From Bacillus sp. SB49 (GTDB lineage: Bacteria; Bacillota; Bacilli; Bacillales; Halobacillaceae), in assembly GCF_000469135.2 (NCBI RefSeq), contig NZ_CP048117.1, positions 310,001 to 374,000 of the forward strand: a DNA stretch of 64,000 nt, written 5' to 3'. Shown piece after piece: positions 44,970-52,984 of this stretch. Made by a program: the position numbers and the translations under genes. Under the pieces are notes generated by a model that searched no databases, had not been told where the DNA came from, and saw only the letters and a list, made by a program, of their open reading frames with translations. How positions within the stretch are numbered: position 1 is the stretch's first letter; each line of letters starts with the position of its first letter.

Positions 44970-46780
44970 GTCTTCTCCTCCTTCTCTACAACGCCGCAGA
45001 CGGCTACGACTCCGTCTTCGGTAAACGGAGAAGCATGGACTTCTACGAATTCCAGTTTTTTTCCGTTCTTCTCCAACCTTTGGTTTACTTGATCAAATAA
45101 AACTTTCTCTTCATGGATAGACGGAATATTTACGGAAATAGTTGATGCAGCGGTTATTTGTTCGTAAGTACCTTTAGGGGGACGTATGTCTTCGCACAAG
45201 GCGAGTTTGCCCGCTTCCCGTATGGCCAGTGTCAGGTTTGCGCCGCTGCACCCATGCCAGGCACCTCTTTTGGATTTCTGCCAAATGACAGGAAAACCGG
45301 CTTCGCTTTCACTCAATATCCATTCCATTTCCGGACGGACCATTTGTAAAGCTCTCAAGTAGTAACGACATTCCGGATCGCTTACATCGTCGAAAACCAA
45401 GTATTCTCCTCGTTTACGGAACGTCTGCTTCTGAAGCCAGTAATGCGCAGCGCGCAGGGATGCTTCGTGTATCGAGCCGCCCGCTCCGATCGACATCTGC
45501 TCTCCTTGAGACTGCATGGAGTGGAGATACCGTTCAATTCCTGCAAGCCCCGCCTCACACCTTGCCTCTTCATGGGTTAAGGCTGCGACATTCACCGCTG
45601 GAAGAAGGGCGGGGAAATCGCTGCCGGCACTTTTCACCTGAATGGTACAGCGCGATAAAGGAAGCTGCTCTGCGTCCCCTTCCTCCCAATAATGAAAGAT
45701 CCCAAGAGGGGATTCTGCTAAGGATTGAAAATAAAGAAGCAGATCTTTCGTTTCTGTCCTGGTGGTCGGCGTTTTCCTCATGATTTCCGAGTGCATCATA
45801 CGGGGGAGCGGCTTACAGGAGTGCCAGTCACCTTCCAGCGTTTCTTTATCAAGGATATAGAAATAGTTCGAATGATAAGGCTCGTTAATGCCTGCTTCAT
45901 GCTTGAACCATTCAAAGACCAGGGAATGGGCAAGGAGTCCATCCGTCACACCAGAGAACGGTGGGGCATTGTCGCTGACCCAATCCGCCGGGAGGTGTTT
46001 CCAAATCGATGTCCATCCTCCGTCTTCAGAGTGGATGACGGGTCCGGCCATCGCTTTCCTTCCTAAATCAATCAAGGCAAAGAATGGAGTTTCATGTTCA
46101 CAACAGAACTTATAGATGGATTCGCATTTTTCGCGCTCTTGGGCTGCACCGGCAAACAAAACGGCATCAACGTCATGGATGAACTTTTTCCAGCTGACCG
46201 TTTTAGAGAAGGAAATCTGCAGGTTTATGTCCGGATCGTTAGCTGCTTCCCTGGTTCCGAGCTCTTTCATTTTCGAGAACTCTTTCTGATTCTTTTCGGT
46301 CATATGGACATGGATGGACGTCAATCCGGATTGCAGCAGGGCGGTAGTAAGGGTAGTGGCTTTGCGCCCCTCTGCAAGGATAAGTACGCGCTTCCTTCGC
46401 CATTGTTCCATGTGCCATCCCGGGGAATCTGCACGAGTCTCCAAATACTCCAGCTGTGAGCCGAATTTTTTTGCTGCGTGAACAGGCAGATGGTGAGATT
46501 TGTCCGATGCCGTGTCCCGTAGAAACCCATTGTGGAAAAGGGTGGAGGTGATGTCGTGGATTCGCTGTGCATACGCCTCAGGAAGACCTTCCATCAGGCT
46601 CTTCAGGGTGTGTTCCCCCGTGTACATGGGAACCAGTTTATCGATCCAGGTCGTGATGCTTCCCCCTTCCATACGAAACGATCCATTATTGTTACGGAAA
46701 TACATAATGTCTTTGGATTCCGGCATATAAAAGGTCCCTTTTTTCAGTTTCGGCCGCATCGACGGTGCTAATTGAGTCAT
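44966..46780 (-). CDS. E1/ThiF-like TOMM maturation protein with RiPP recognition element
   Basis: 604 residues, matching in layout the 'putative thiazole-containing bacteriocin maturation protein' family found with heterocycloanthracin precursors. Residues about 20-90 look like a PqqD-like winged helix (MYFRNNNGSFRMEGGSITTWIDKLVPMYTGEHTL..) that would grip the leader peptide; then a Rossmann-like segment (RKRVLILAEGRKATTLTTALLQSGL). It is expected to present the precursor to the YcaO enzyme. ATG 46780 follows AGGAGGAGGAG; a longer in-frame start would run into the terminator upstream. Confidence 0.9.
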   Translation of the reverse strand: MTQLAPSMRPKLKKGTFYMPESKDIMYFRNNNGSFRMEGGSITTWIDKLVPMYTGEHTLKSLMEGLPEAYAQRIHDITSTLFHNGFLRDTASDKSHHLPVHAAKKFGSQLEYLETRADSPGWHMEQWRRKRVLILAEGRKATTLTTALLQSGLTSIHVHMTEKNQKEFSKMKELGTREAANDPDINLQISFSKTVSWKKFIHDVDAVLFAGAAQEREKCESIYKFCCEHETPFFALIDLGRKAMAGPVIHSEDGGWTSIWKHLPADWVSDNAPPFSGVTDGLLAHSLVFEWFKHEAGINEPYHSNYFYILDKETLEGDWHSCKPLPRMMHSEIMRKTPTTRTETKDLLLYFQSLAESPLGIFHYWEEGDAEQLPLSRCTIQVKSAGSDFPALLPAVNVAALTHEEARCEAGLAGIERYLHSMQSQGEQMSIGAGGSIHEASLRAAHYWLQKQTFRKRGEYLVFDDVSDPECRYYLRALQMVRPEMEWILSESEAGFPVIWQKSKRGAWHGCSGANLTLAIREAGKLALCEDIRPPKGTYEQITAASTISVNIPSIHEEKVLFDQVNQRLEKNGKKLEFVEVHASPFTEDGVVAVCGVVEKEEKT

Positions 46781-46856
46781 TCTCCTCCTCCTCGTCCGTA
46801 AACCATACTCCATTTTGATTCTATGTAGAGCTGTTTGTCTCTTATGAATAGAAAAA

Positions 46857-46882
46857 ACCCCTGCACCGAACACAGCAGGGGT
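46857..46882 (-). terminator. terminator between precursor and processing genes
   Basis: On the minus strand ACCCCTGC / GCAGGGGT stem with T6C after it, 18 bases past the precursor stop and about 70 bases before the E1-like gene. Partial read-through here would give more precursor than enzyme mRNA. Confidence 0.8.
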
Positions 46883-46899
46883 CGATCAATCTCATCTCC

Positions 46900-47157
46900 T
46901 TAACGGCCGCATCTTGCGCATCCGCCACAACGGGCGCATCCACCGCACCCGCCGCATCTTGCACAACCGGCACAACCTCCGCATCCGCCACAACCACCAC
47001 AACCAGCACATCGGAAGCAGTTAAAGCATCCGAAACAACCGAATACACACAAGCGGGCGTCGTTGCCGTACACATTTGCCTGATCGTTTGGTGTTAATGG
47101 TTGAGCACGGTATTCCCCGACGTTCAAGTTCTGCAGGTCATTCTTGAAATGATTCAT
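46900..47157 (-). CDS. TOMM precursor peptide, heterocycloanthracin/sonorensin family
   Basis: 85 residues. A 36-residue leader (MNHFKNDLQNLNVGEYRAQP..) with no Cys precedes a 49-residue core starting at Cys37. The core has 16 Cys; from Cys41 every third residue is Cys. The first part has aromatic spacers (CFGCFNCFRC), the rest Gly/Ala/Arg spacers (CGG, CAG, CAR). There is no Ser or Thr in the core, so only thiazol(in)es can form. Ends CGR. ATG 47157 follows GAAGGAGGGGA; an in-frame upstream start would add 18 residues without improving the leader. No Gly-Gly cleavage site is obvious at the leader end. Confidence 0.95.
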   Translation of the reverse strand: MNHFKNDLQNLNVGEYRAQPLTPNDQANVYGNDARLCVFGCFGCFNCFRCAGCGGCGGCGGCAGCARCGGCGGCARCGGCARCGR

Positions 47158-47275
47158 GTCCGTCCCCTCCTTCAAGGATTGTTCCAGCGAAAGAATCATC
47201 GCTTCCTCCACAAGTTATGAAAAAGGGTTGGGCAACGTTCCTCAAAGGATTTCAAACATGTTTTGTCGAATAATT

Positions 47276-47300
47276 GGTTAACGTAAGAAAGATAAGGGAA
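47276..47300 (+). promoter_or_regulatory. sigma-B promoter candidate for the DDAH-like gene
   Basis: GTTAAC (47276-47281), 13 bases, GGGAAT (47295-47300); consensus GTTTAA-N12-15-GGGWAW. The predicted start is about 30 bases before the ATG at 47337. Confidence 0.45.
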
Positions 47301-47336
47301 TGGTTGAGCATAAGTAGAAATTGGAGGGTGGGCAAG

Positions 47337-48188
47337 ATGGAAGGTGTGACGGAAAGTGAAAAAGTGGGTTGCAGGACGGAATATGCGACACTTAAGAAAG
47401 TACTTGTTTGCAAACCGGCTTATATGAAAATTGGAGAGGTCATTAACGAAACGCAGAAGCACTATGGCGACGTTGGTATCGATACCAGCATTGCTTTAAA
47501 GCAGCATGAAGCCTTTGTCCGTGTCCTGCAGGAATTCGGTGTAGAAGTGTTGGAAATACCAGCAGAACACCGGCTGAATGAGCAGGTGTTTACAAGAGAT
47601 ATTGCCTTTACCATTCACGACCGGCTTTTCATCGCCTCCATGAAACAGGCCGTAAGAAGAGGCGAAACCGAAGCGTTATCGAAGTGGCTGACACAAGAAG
47701 GTATCCCTGCAGAAAGGCCGTTGTCGTCCTCTATTGAAGGCGGAGACGTCATCATCGACGAGGATACGATCTGGGTGGGGATAAGCGGGAGGACGAGCGA
47801 AGAAGGGGCAAGTGAACTGGCCGCCCGCCTTCCGGATTATCGCATGGAGCCGCTCTGCCTGCAGGAAGACATCCTTCATCTGGACTGTGTTTTTAATATC
47901 ATAAGCCCTGAGACAGCGATCATTTATCCTCCCGCATTCACGAAAGAAGGACTGGAGAAGATCAAGTCACGCTTTCGACTGATACCTGTTACAAAGAAAG
48001 AGCAGTTTTATATGGGACCGAATGTGCTTTCCATCGGAGAAGGACGAGTAATCAGTCTTCCTCAAAACGATCGGTTGAACGGGGTCCTGCAGTCGGAAGG
48101 CTTTGAAGTCGTCCCGGTCGATTTTTCAGAGATCATTAAATCCGGCGGGTCTTTCCGATGCTGCTCGATGCCGCTGCAGCGACAATAA
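47337..48188 (+). CDS. dimethylarginine dimethylaminohydrolase (DDAH)-like amidinohydrolase
   Basis: 283 residues of the pentein/arginine deiminase fold: EGGDV near the middle, HLDC (catalytic His, Asp) and the C-terminal GGSFRCCSMPLQR with the nucleophilic Cys. DDAH cleaves methylated arginines to citrulline and methylamines; the Bacillus YkgA group is annotated this way but other guanidino substrates are possible. ATG 47337 follows GGAGGGTGGG. It diverges from the TOMM precursor gene and lies about 2.7 kb from the nitric oxide synthase gene. Confidence 0.88.
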   Translation: MEGVTESEKVGCRTEYATLKKVLVCKPAYMKIGEVINETQKHYGDVGIDTSIALKQHEAFVRVLQEFGVEVLEIPAEHRLNEQVFTRDIAFTIHDRLFIASMKQAVRRGETEALSKWLTQEGIPAERPLSSSIEGGDVIIDEDTIWVGISGRTSEEGASELAARLPDYRMEPLCLQEDILHLDCVFNIISPETAIIYPPAFTKEGLEKIKSRFRLIPVTKKEQFYMGPNVLSIGEGRVISLPQNDRLNGVLQSEGFEVVPVDFSEIIKSGGSFRCCSMPLQRQ

Positions 48189-48225
48189 AAAGACGAGCGC
48201 TCCATATAAGCGCTCGTCTTTTTTT
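48188..48225. terminator. bidirectional terminator
   Basis: AAAAAGACGAGCGCT / AGCGCTCGTCTTTTT stem between the convergent DDAH-like and aminotransferase genes. Confidence 0.9.
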
Positions 48226-49408
48226 ATGCTTCCGTGTAGGAAAGGAATTCCTCGAATCGGCGGACAGATTCCTGAAGCTTCTCTTCGGAATTGTTGAGTC
48301 CGATCCGTACGTATCCTTCCCCGTGAGTACCGAATCCGACTCCGGGAGCTACGAACAACCCGACTTTTTGTAAAAGGGCATCTGCAAAAGATTGGGAGTC
48401 GTATCCTTCCGGGACTTTGAGCCATACGAAGAAGGACCCTTTGCACGGCATGACGTTGTATCCAGCTTCTTTTAAACCGGTAACGAGGAGGTCACGTCGC
48501 TCTTCATACGTATCTCTCAGTTCATGGACGCACGCCTGGGAGCTGAGTAGAGCGGTGGCGGATGCTTCCTGTAAGGCACCGAATAAGCTGCAGAAGTAGT
48601 GATCCTGAATAAGCTCAAGCGCTTCGATGACACTTGGATTGCCTACAGCGAACCCGACACGCCACCCGGCCATGTTATAGGTTTTGGACATGGTATATAC
48701 TTCGACTCCGACGTTCTTGGCACCATCGACTTCCATGAAGCTGAGAGGTTTCTTTCCGTCGAATCCAATCGCCCCGTAGGCGAAGTCGTGGATGACACAG
48801 ACATCGTTTTTCTCGGCTTCCGCAATGGTCCGTTCGAAAAATTCACGATCGGCGATCGCACCGGTCGGGTTATTAGGGTAATTGAGGAACATCATTTTCG
48901 CTTTTTGGAAGCTCTCTTCATCGATCTGGTCGTAATCCGGGAGAAAATCGTTCTCTTCCAGAAGGGGCATGGACTTCATTTCCGCGCCGACCATTTCAAT
49001 TCCAGACCAATAATCCGGGTACCCGGGATCTGGAACCAGCGCGATATCACCCGGATCAAGTAAACATTGGCATAATTCCACCAGGCCGGTTTTACTGGCA
49101 GGGAGGATGGCTACCTCTGTCTTTGGATCGATATCGACCCCGTACTCCCGCTGATAGTACTCGGAGACGGCGTTTTTCAGGAAATCGAAACCGTGGAAGG
49201 GTGGATATTTGTGATATTCCGGATTTTCAGAAGCTTGCTGGAGCGATTCTACGATATGATTCGGGGTCGGCTGGTCTGGGTTTCCCTGTCCCAAGTTAAG
49301 GACCTCCATGGTCGCTTCTTTCTCAAATGCGGCCAGTTTATCGATCAGTGTAGCGAAGAATTGGTCAGGAAGACGCTTTAACGCTTTGGATTGCGGGAAT
49401 TGTTTCAT
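48224..49408 (-). CDS. mtnE: PLP aminotransferase, MtnE type (methionine salvage)
   Basis: 394 residues, fold type I. Hallmarks: NLGQGNPDQPTPNHIVESLQQA, PDPGYPDYWSGIEM, FLNYPNNPTGA, HDFAYGAIGFDGKKPLSF and the PLP-lysine motif YTMSKTYNMAGWRVGFAVGNPSV. These stretches closely follow B. subtilis MtnE (YkrV), which transaminates ketomethylthiobutyrate to methionine, preferring glutamine as amino donor. ATG 49408 follows GAGGTGAT. None of the other methionine-salvage genes is adjacent, but a nitrilase-family amidase lies 2.6 kb away. Confidence 0.88.
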   Translation of the reverse strand: MKQFPQSKALKRLPDQFFATLIDKLAAFEKEATMEVLNLGQGNPDQPTPNHIVESLQQASENPEYHKYPPFHGFDFLKNAVSEYYQREYGVDIDPKTEVAILPASKTGLVELCQCLLDPGDIALVPDPGYPDYWSGIEMVGAEMKSMPLLEENDFLPDYDQIDEESFQKAKMMFLNYPNNPTGAIADREFFERTIAEAEKNDVCVIHDFAYGAIGFDGKKPLSFMEVDGAKNVGVEVYTMSKTYNMAGWRVGFAVGNPSVIEALELIQDHYFCSLFGALQEASATALLSSQACVHELRDTYEERRDLLVTGLKEAGYNVMPCKGSFFVWLKVPEGYDSQSFADALLQKVGLFVAPGVGFGTHGEGYVRIGLNNSEEKLQESVRRFEEFLSYTEA

Positions 49409-49539
49409 AGGTATCACCTCGGTTAGTTGTTGGAAAAGTCGAACAAAAAAACATTAAAGATAGTGTAACATGATGATGACGCGTGTGGGAACAATAGGTG
49501 CAAAGAATAGGAAAGCAGATAAGGATGAGGTGAAAGCAG

Positions 49540-50871
49540 ATGAAGTTACTGATCATCGGAGGAGATGCTGCGGGGATGAGTGCAGCGATGCAGATAGTAC
49601 GCAATAGTGAAGGTCATGAAATCATCGTGTTTGAGAGAGGAGAAATAACGTCCTACGGTCAGTGCGGCCTGCCTTATGTACTGAGTGGAGACGTGGACGA
49701 TGCGGAAGACTTAATCGCACGTGACCCGGAGACGTTTCGGTCTAAATACGGAATCGACGTGCGGACGAACCACTTGGTCGAGAAGGTGGATTGTGATCGA
49801 AAGGTCGTCCATGGAACCGACGACAGAACCGGGGAAGCCTTTGAAGAAAAGTACGACAGGCTATTAATTGCTTCCGGTGCTTCTCCTGTTCTGCCGCCAT
49901 GGGAGGGAAAGGATCTTCCCGGCATTTACACCTTGAAGACGATCCCGGATGTGGAGGCCATTAGGAAAGACATGACTCCCGATACGAAACGAGTGACAAT
50001 CATTGGGGGCGGTTATATCGGACTTGAGTTGGCGGAAAGTTTCGTAACGATCGGTAAGGAAGTCCGCCTGATTCAGCGGGGGTCCCAGCTCGGTGAAATG
50101 TTTGATGAGGAAATGGCCTCCTCCATCCATGAGGAAGCGGAAAAGCACGGAGTGGATCTGCATCTTAATGAGTCGGTAGAAGCCTTCCGCGGGGAAGGGC
50201 GGGTTCGTACCGTTTGTACAGATCAAGGGGAGTATGACACGGACCTTGTCATCGTAGCAGTCGGTGTGACGCCTAATACTTCTTTTCTTGAGGGAACAGG
50301 CATCTTCAAGGGTCTGAAGGATGCTGTTTCGGTCAATGCCTTTATGGAGACAAGTATTCTCGACATCTATGCTGCTGGTGACTGCGCTATGCAGTACCAC
50401 CGGGTCAAACAGAAGCTTGATTATATACCCCTTGGTACGCATGCGAACAAACAGGGGCAGATTGCCGGGTTGAATATGGTTGACCAGCACAAGTCGTTTC
50501 ACGGAATTGTCGGGACCTCTATTCTGAAATTCTTCCACTTGTCCCTTGGACGAACAGGTTTAAGTGCTAAAGAAGCAGAGAGGGAGAAGATTCCTCATTT
50601 GTCGGTCACCATCGATTCCACCCATGCAGCCGGCTATTATTCCAAGGATGATCCGATGACGGTAAAGCTCGTCTATCACCAGTCTTCCCGGCGTCTGCTC
50701 GGCGGGCAGATCATCGGAGGAAGGGGTGTGGATAAAAGGGTGGATGTCCTTGCAACCGCTCTCTATCATGACATGACAGTGGATGATCTTCAGGACCTGG
50801 ATTTATCGTATGCTCCTCCGTTCAACAGCGTATGGGATCCGATACAACAGGCTTCCCGTCGAGCTGAATAA
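49540..50871 (+). CDS. CoA-disulfide reductase family flavoprotein
   Basis: 443 residues: FAD motif LLIIGGDAAGMSAAMQIV, single redox-active Cys42 in SYGQCGLPYVLSGDV, NAD(P) motif VTIIGGGYIGLELAES and YAAGDCAM. The single-Cys pattern marks CoADR/NADH oxidase/Npx enzymes of thiol redox balance. No C-terminal rhodanese domain. AGGATGAGGTG precedes. Same direction as the NOS gene 73 bases later; co-transcription is possible. Confidence 0.9.
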   Translation: MKLLIIGGDAAGMSAAMQIVRNSEGHEIIVFERGEITSYGQCGLPYVLSGDVDDAEDLIARDPETFRSKYGIDVRTNHLVEKVDCDRKVVHGTDDRTGEAFEEKYDRLLIASGASPVLPPWEGKDLPGIYTLKTIPDVEAIRKDMTPDTKRVTIIGGGYIGLELAESFVTIGKEVRLIQRGSQLGEMFDEEMASSIHEEAEKHGVDLHLNESVEAFRGEGRVRTVCTDQGEYDTDLVIVAVGVTPNTSFLEGTGIFKGLKDAVSVNAFMETSILDIYAAGDCAMQYHRVKQKLDYIPLGTHANKQGQIAGLNMVDQHKSFHGIVGTSILKFFHLSLGRTGLSAKEAEREKIPHLSVTIDSTHAAGYYSKDDPMTVKLVYHQSSRRLLGGQIIGGRGVDKRVDVLATALYHDMTVDDLQDLDLSYAPPFNSVWDPIQQASRRAE

Positions 50872-50944
50872 GCGTTTCTTACTAGAGGTTCCACCATTTA
50901 TGGTAGGATAAAAGCAGTAAGGAACGTACAGGAGGATTCAAGCT

Positions 50945-52039
50945 GTGAATATAGATCTATATGAAAAAGCGGAATCGTTCATCCGCCAATACTACCATGA
51001 ACAAGGGGCGACCGGTTCGGAGGAGAGGCTTGAGCAGATAAAACAGGAGATCAGCCTGACAGGGACCTATACCCACACTTTTGAAGAGCTGGAGTACGGT
51101 GCGAAAGCCGCTTGGAGAAACAGCAACCGGTGTATCGGCCGGTTATTCTGGAACAGTTTGAAGGTGTTTGACCGTCGTCACCTGAATACAGAAGAGGATA
51201 TCTTCCATGCTCTTATTGATCATCTGGATTATGCTACGAATAACGGAAGAATCCGCTCCACCATCACTATATTTCGACCGGAACAAGAAGAGGGAGCCGT
51301 ACGAATATGGAATCACCAGCTGATCCGATACGCCGGTTATGAAGAGGAAAGCGGTATTGTCGGGGATCCTGCTTCCATCGATATAACGAAAGAGTGTATG
51401 GCGCGGGGCTGGTCCGGTTCAGGGAGGGCGTTCGATGTCCTGCCTCTTCTCGTTCAAATCGGTGATCAGGAACCTGAGATGTTTGATATTCCACAGGAAA
51501 GCATATTGGAAGTGTCTCTTCGTCACCCGGAGTTGGAGTGGTTCGAAGACCTTGGTCTTCGTTGGCATGCTGTGCCTGTGATTTCCGATATGCGCTTGGA
51601 AATAGGCGGCATCCATTATACAGCGGCGCCGTTTAACGGATGGTACATGGAAACAGAAATTGGTGCCAGAAACTTGGCAGACGAATTCCGCTATAATCTG
51701 CTTCCTGTTGTTGCAGAAGCGATGGGGCTCGATACGAAAAGGAATAGAACGCTATGGAAGGATCGGGCCTTGATTGAGCTTAATCAGGCAGTCCTCCATT
51801 CTTACAAAGAAGATAAGGTAAGCGTGGTTGATCACCATACGGCAGCTCAACAATTCCAGCTCTTTGAGAACAAAGAGCACCAATGCGGCCGTGAAGTCAC
51901 CGGCGATTGGTCTTGGCTGATTCCGCCGGTTTCTCCTGCTTCGACGCACATTTTTCATTCCAGTTATGAGAACCGGATCGAAACACCGAACTATTTTTAT
52001 CAGGAACCTGCTTATAAGAAGAACCTTGCACCGGAGTAA
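50945..52039 (+). CDS. nos: bacterial nitric oxide synthase (oxygenase domain)
   Basis: 364 residues, typical size for the reductase-less bacterial enzyme. AAWRNSNRCIGRLFW carries the heme thiolate Cys63; RSTITIFRPE, FNGWYMETEIGARNL (arginine-binding Glu) and HHTAAQQF, SWLIPPVSPASTHIFH complete the family pattern. It makes NO from L-arginine with electrons from cellular flavodoxins, and in Bacillus protects against oxidative stress and antibiotics. GTG start follows AGGAGG. Confidence 0.96.
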   Translation: MNIDLYEKAESFIRQYYHEQGATGSEERLEQIKQEISLTGTYTHTFEELEYGAKAAWRNSNRCIGRLFWNSLKVFDRRHLNTEEDIFHALIDHLDYATNNGRIRSTITIFRPEQEEGAVRIWNHQLIRYAGYEEESGIVGDPASIDITKECMARGWSGSGRAFDVLPLLVQIGDQEPEMFDIPQESILEVSLRHPELEWFEDLGLRWHAVPVISDMRLEIGGIHYTAAPFNGWYMETEIGARNLADEFRYNLLPVVAEAMGLDTKRNRTLWKDRALIELNQAVLHSYKEDKVSVVDHHTAAQQFQLFENKEHQCGREVTGDWSWLIPPVSPASTHIFHSSYENRIETPNYFYQEPAYKKNLAPE

Positions 52040-52061
52040 TCGATGCAAGGTTCTTTTTTAT
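52022..52061. terminator. terminator overlapping the NOS stop
   Basis: AACCTTGCA / TGCAAGGTT stem followed by CTTTTTT; between convergent genes. Confidence 0.82.
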
Positions 52062-52840
52062 TCATATAAATCCGGGCGTCGGTCCTGGAAAATAGGAATT
52101 TGTTTTCGGATATCCTCTACAGCTTCCCAATTTACTTCTGCGTATAGGATTTCTTCTTCGGACCCAGCTTCGGCAAGTACTTTCCCCCATGGGTCGATGA
52201 TGACGGAATGGCCGCCGAATGTGTTGGCTTCATCAGAGCCGACACGGTTGCAGGCGATCACGAAGCACTGGTTTTCAATCGCTCTGCTGATCAGAAGATT
52301 TCGCCAATGATCCACGCGCGGCTTCGGCCATTCGGCAGTGACGAACAGTGCTTTGGCTCCATGAATCATATGGGAACGCAGCCATTCCGGAAAGCGGATA
52401 TCGTAACAGATAACGGCGGCCAGCGGAGCGCCCTCCAAATGGAACAAGCCTTTCTCGTTCCCTGATTCCAGGAACTTTTCTTCGTCCATCAGTCGGAACA
52501 GGTGGGCTTTTCGATAGGACAGGATCCGCTCACCCGAGGGGTCATACGCGACAAATGTGTTGTAAAAGACGTCATCTTCCCGTTCGGCAACCGATCCCAT
52601 AATGGTCACTTCATAATCACATGCCATTTCTTTCATTAACAAATGTGTTGGTCCACTCATCGTTTCTGCAAGTTCATCGAAACGGGATAGATCGTAACCC
52701 GTCGTCCATAGTTCAGGTAACACAATTACAGAGCTCCCGTTTTCAGCTGCCTCTTTGATTTTTACAGCTGCCGCTTTCCGGTTTGCCTCCGGGTTGCCAA
52801 GTACAATGTTCATTTGAATAATAGCTATTTTCTTCATCAT
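52058..52840 (-). CDS. nitrilase-superfamily amidase (omega-amidase/MtnU-like)
   Basis: About 260 residues with the Glu-Lys-Cys triad: VLPELWTTGYD (Glu), YRKAHLF (Lys) and AAVICYDIRFPEWLR (Cys). This subgroup includes omega-amidases that hydrolyse alpha-ketoglutaramate formed by glutamine transaminases such as MtnE; B. subtilis has a similar gene (ykrU/mtnU) in the salvage locus. Start ATGATG follows GAGGTGATC. Function assigned by family and proximity only. Confidence 0.85.
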   Translation of the reverse strand: MMKKIAIIQMNIVLGNPEANRKAAAVKIKEAAENGSSVIVLPELWTTGYDLSRFDELAETMSGPTHLLMKEMACDYEVTIMGSVAEREDDVFYNTFVAYDPSGERILSYRKAHLFRLMDEEKFLESGNEKGLFHLEGAPLAAVICYDIRFPEWLRSHMIHGAKALFVTAEWPKPRVDHWRNLLISRAIENQCFVIACNRVGSDEANTFGGHSVIIDPWGKVLAEAGSEEEILYAEVNWEAVEDIRKQIPIFQDRRPDLYE

Positions 52841-52984
52841 TAGGATCACCTCATTTCCAAAAGTGTACCAAAGAAAGCGGGGGATTGCCTGTATTTTCTG
52901 AATATATCTCGTTTTGCTCCTTTACATGAACCGTTTTCAAACATGGTACAATAAGTGAAAAAAGTACAGAGAGGAAGGCGAGCG

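Noticed and set aside
46903..47049. Short tandem units that look like a CRISPR or satellite repeat
   Set aside because: The roughly 9-base periodicity is explained by CXX codons; units are degenerate at third positions as expected for coding repeats.
46842..47075. Second open frame over the Cys-rich precursor (alternative frame, Val/Ala/Asp-rich)
   Set aside because: Arises from the repetitive GC-rich codons of the real precursor; no ribosome site and no leader.
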